Assembly: GCA_037447605.1 (NCBI GenBank)
Contig: CM074823.1
Coordinates: 1,163,988-1,191,526 of the forward strand
DNA length: 27,539 bases
From: Zygnema circumcarinatum
Taxonomy: Eukaryota > Streptophyta > Zygnematophyceae > Zygnematales > Zygnemataceae
Direction: 5' to 3'
This document shows positions 27,204-27,539 of this stretch, in pieces; position 1 is the first letter of the stretch; each line of letters opens with the position of its first letter. Under the pieces are notes generated by a model. The model saw only the letters and a program-made list of their open reading frames with translations. It was not told the origin of the DNA and ran no database searches. The position numbers were made by a program, and so were the translations under genes.

Positions 27204-27539
27204 CTGCCCCTTGCACCAACATTTTGGACTGAAATTCTGAAAATCGTGGGCACCAAGCAAGCGCTCAGCACAGCTTTCCATCCGCAAACTGACGGCCAGA
27301 CGGAGAGGGTCAACCGCATTGTGGAGGATTTCCTGCGGCATTACGTGGGACCCACGCCGGATGAGTGGGATACCTTGCTCCCATTGGCGGAGTACGCCAT
27401 CAACAATGCTCATCAGGAATCAATCGGTACGACCCCCTTCTTTCTGAATTATGGTCAGCATCCTCTAAATCCCCTGCAGCCAAGGGATCAGCCGCCGTCC
27501 TCGTGGAATGAAGGCATCCACCGGGACGATGACCCTTGG
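27204..27539 (+). CDS. Integrase, C-terminal core part (partial)
   Basis: An uninterrupted frame to the window end, with no ATG because it is internal. FWTEILKIVGTKQAL is followed by the strongly conserved STAFHPQTDGQTERVNR, whose Glu (27303) is the third catalytic residue, then LLPLAEYAINNAHQ and TPFFLNYG. This completes the core begun at 25518. It shows none of the frame damage seen upstream and continues beyond the window. Confidence 0.9.
   Translation, partial: MPLAPTFWTEILKIVGTKQALSTAFHPQTDGQTERVNRIVEDFLRHYVGPTPDEWDTLLPLAEYAINNAHQESIGTTPFFLNYGQHPLNPLQPRDQPPSSWNEGIHRDDDPW

Larger units (their letters stand above)
20371..27539 (+). mobile_element. Degenerate Ty3/gypsy LTR retrotransposon
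   Basis: Order LTR-like end, gag-like start, protease, reverse transcriptase, RNase H, integrase is that of Ty3/gypsy (Metaviridae; reverse transcriptase precedes integrase). The coding capacity is broken by several frame changes and stops, so this copy is not autonomous. An LTR-containing block at 25742-27203 interrupts the integrase. The element continues past the window end. Confidence 0.85.

Noticed and set aside
26825-27319. A 164-codon - strand frame over the integrase tail
   Set aside because: It runs antisense to the clearly conserved integrase sequence (27204-27539) and has no recognisable domain.

Overview
The window looks like nuclear DNA of a streptophyte plant. The evidence is one multi-exon gene of the plant NCL type (EF-hand Na+/Ca2+ exchanger-like), plant-type TTTAGGG/CCCTAAA repeats, and a degenerate Ty3/gypsy retrotransposon. 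The long, microsatellite-filled introns and the 100-N scaffold gap would suit a charophycean alga or another repeat-rich non-seed plant, but the species cannot be fixed from the sequence alone. I see no rRNA, tRNA, CRISPR array or bacterial-type operon.

Layout. 150-1085 is a pyrimidine-rich low-complexity block. 1160-4200 has no convincing gene. It carries 16 perfect CACGTG G-boxes, including a 24-bp-period array (1167-1292) and five 35-bp tandem units that pair an ACGT core with an inverted CCAAT box (3716-3889). From about 4705 to 13984 (+) lies the single well-supported host gene, the exchanger. Eleven coding blocks join at GT-AG sites in phase, with one exception: the junction across the 1.85-kb CT-rich intron 8 is one base out. 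Its introns are built almost wholly of simple repeats: (CT)n tracts always on the coding strand, a 73-bp tandem repeat, a 17-bp repeat that resembles exon 3, and an 816-bp degenerate telomere-like array. A TTTAGGG array in the opposite orientation follows the stop codon.

14691-16685 is a roughly 2-kb foldback-type element. Its inverted arms consist of 41-bp, internally palindromic tandem units, its core holds (ATCGT)n repeats, and it contains the assembly gap. 16745-20570 is a mosaic of LTR-like segments, a 172-180 bp direct duplication, a possible Copia integrase scrap, a long AGAAGCC heptamer satellite, and two short stretches that read like fragments of an unidentified protein gene. 20570-27539 is a decayed Ty3/gypsy element with recognisable gag start, protease, reverse transcriptase, RNase H and integrase pieces in several frames. 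An LTR of the same family interrupts the integrase, and integrase coding resumes cleanly at about 27204 and runs off the window end.

Functionally, only the exchanger is a credible intact gene. Its product should be a membrane cation/Ca2+ exchanger with two CaCA alpha-repeats and a central pair of canonical EF-hands for Ca2+ sensing. The G-box-rich upstream region may be its promoter, though the true 5' exon and transcription start are unresolved. The window's real oddities are repeat architectures; I found no evidence for a new multi-gene system.
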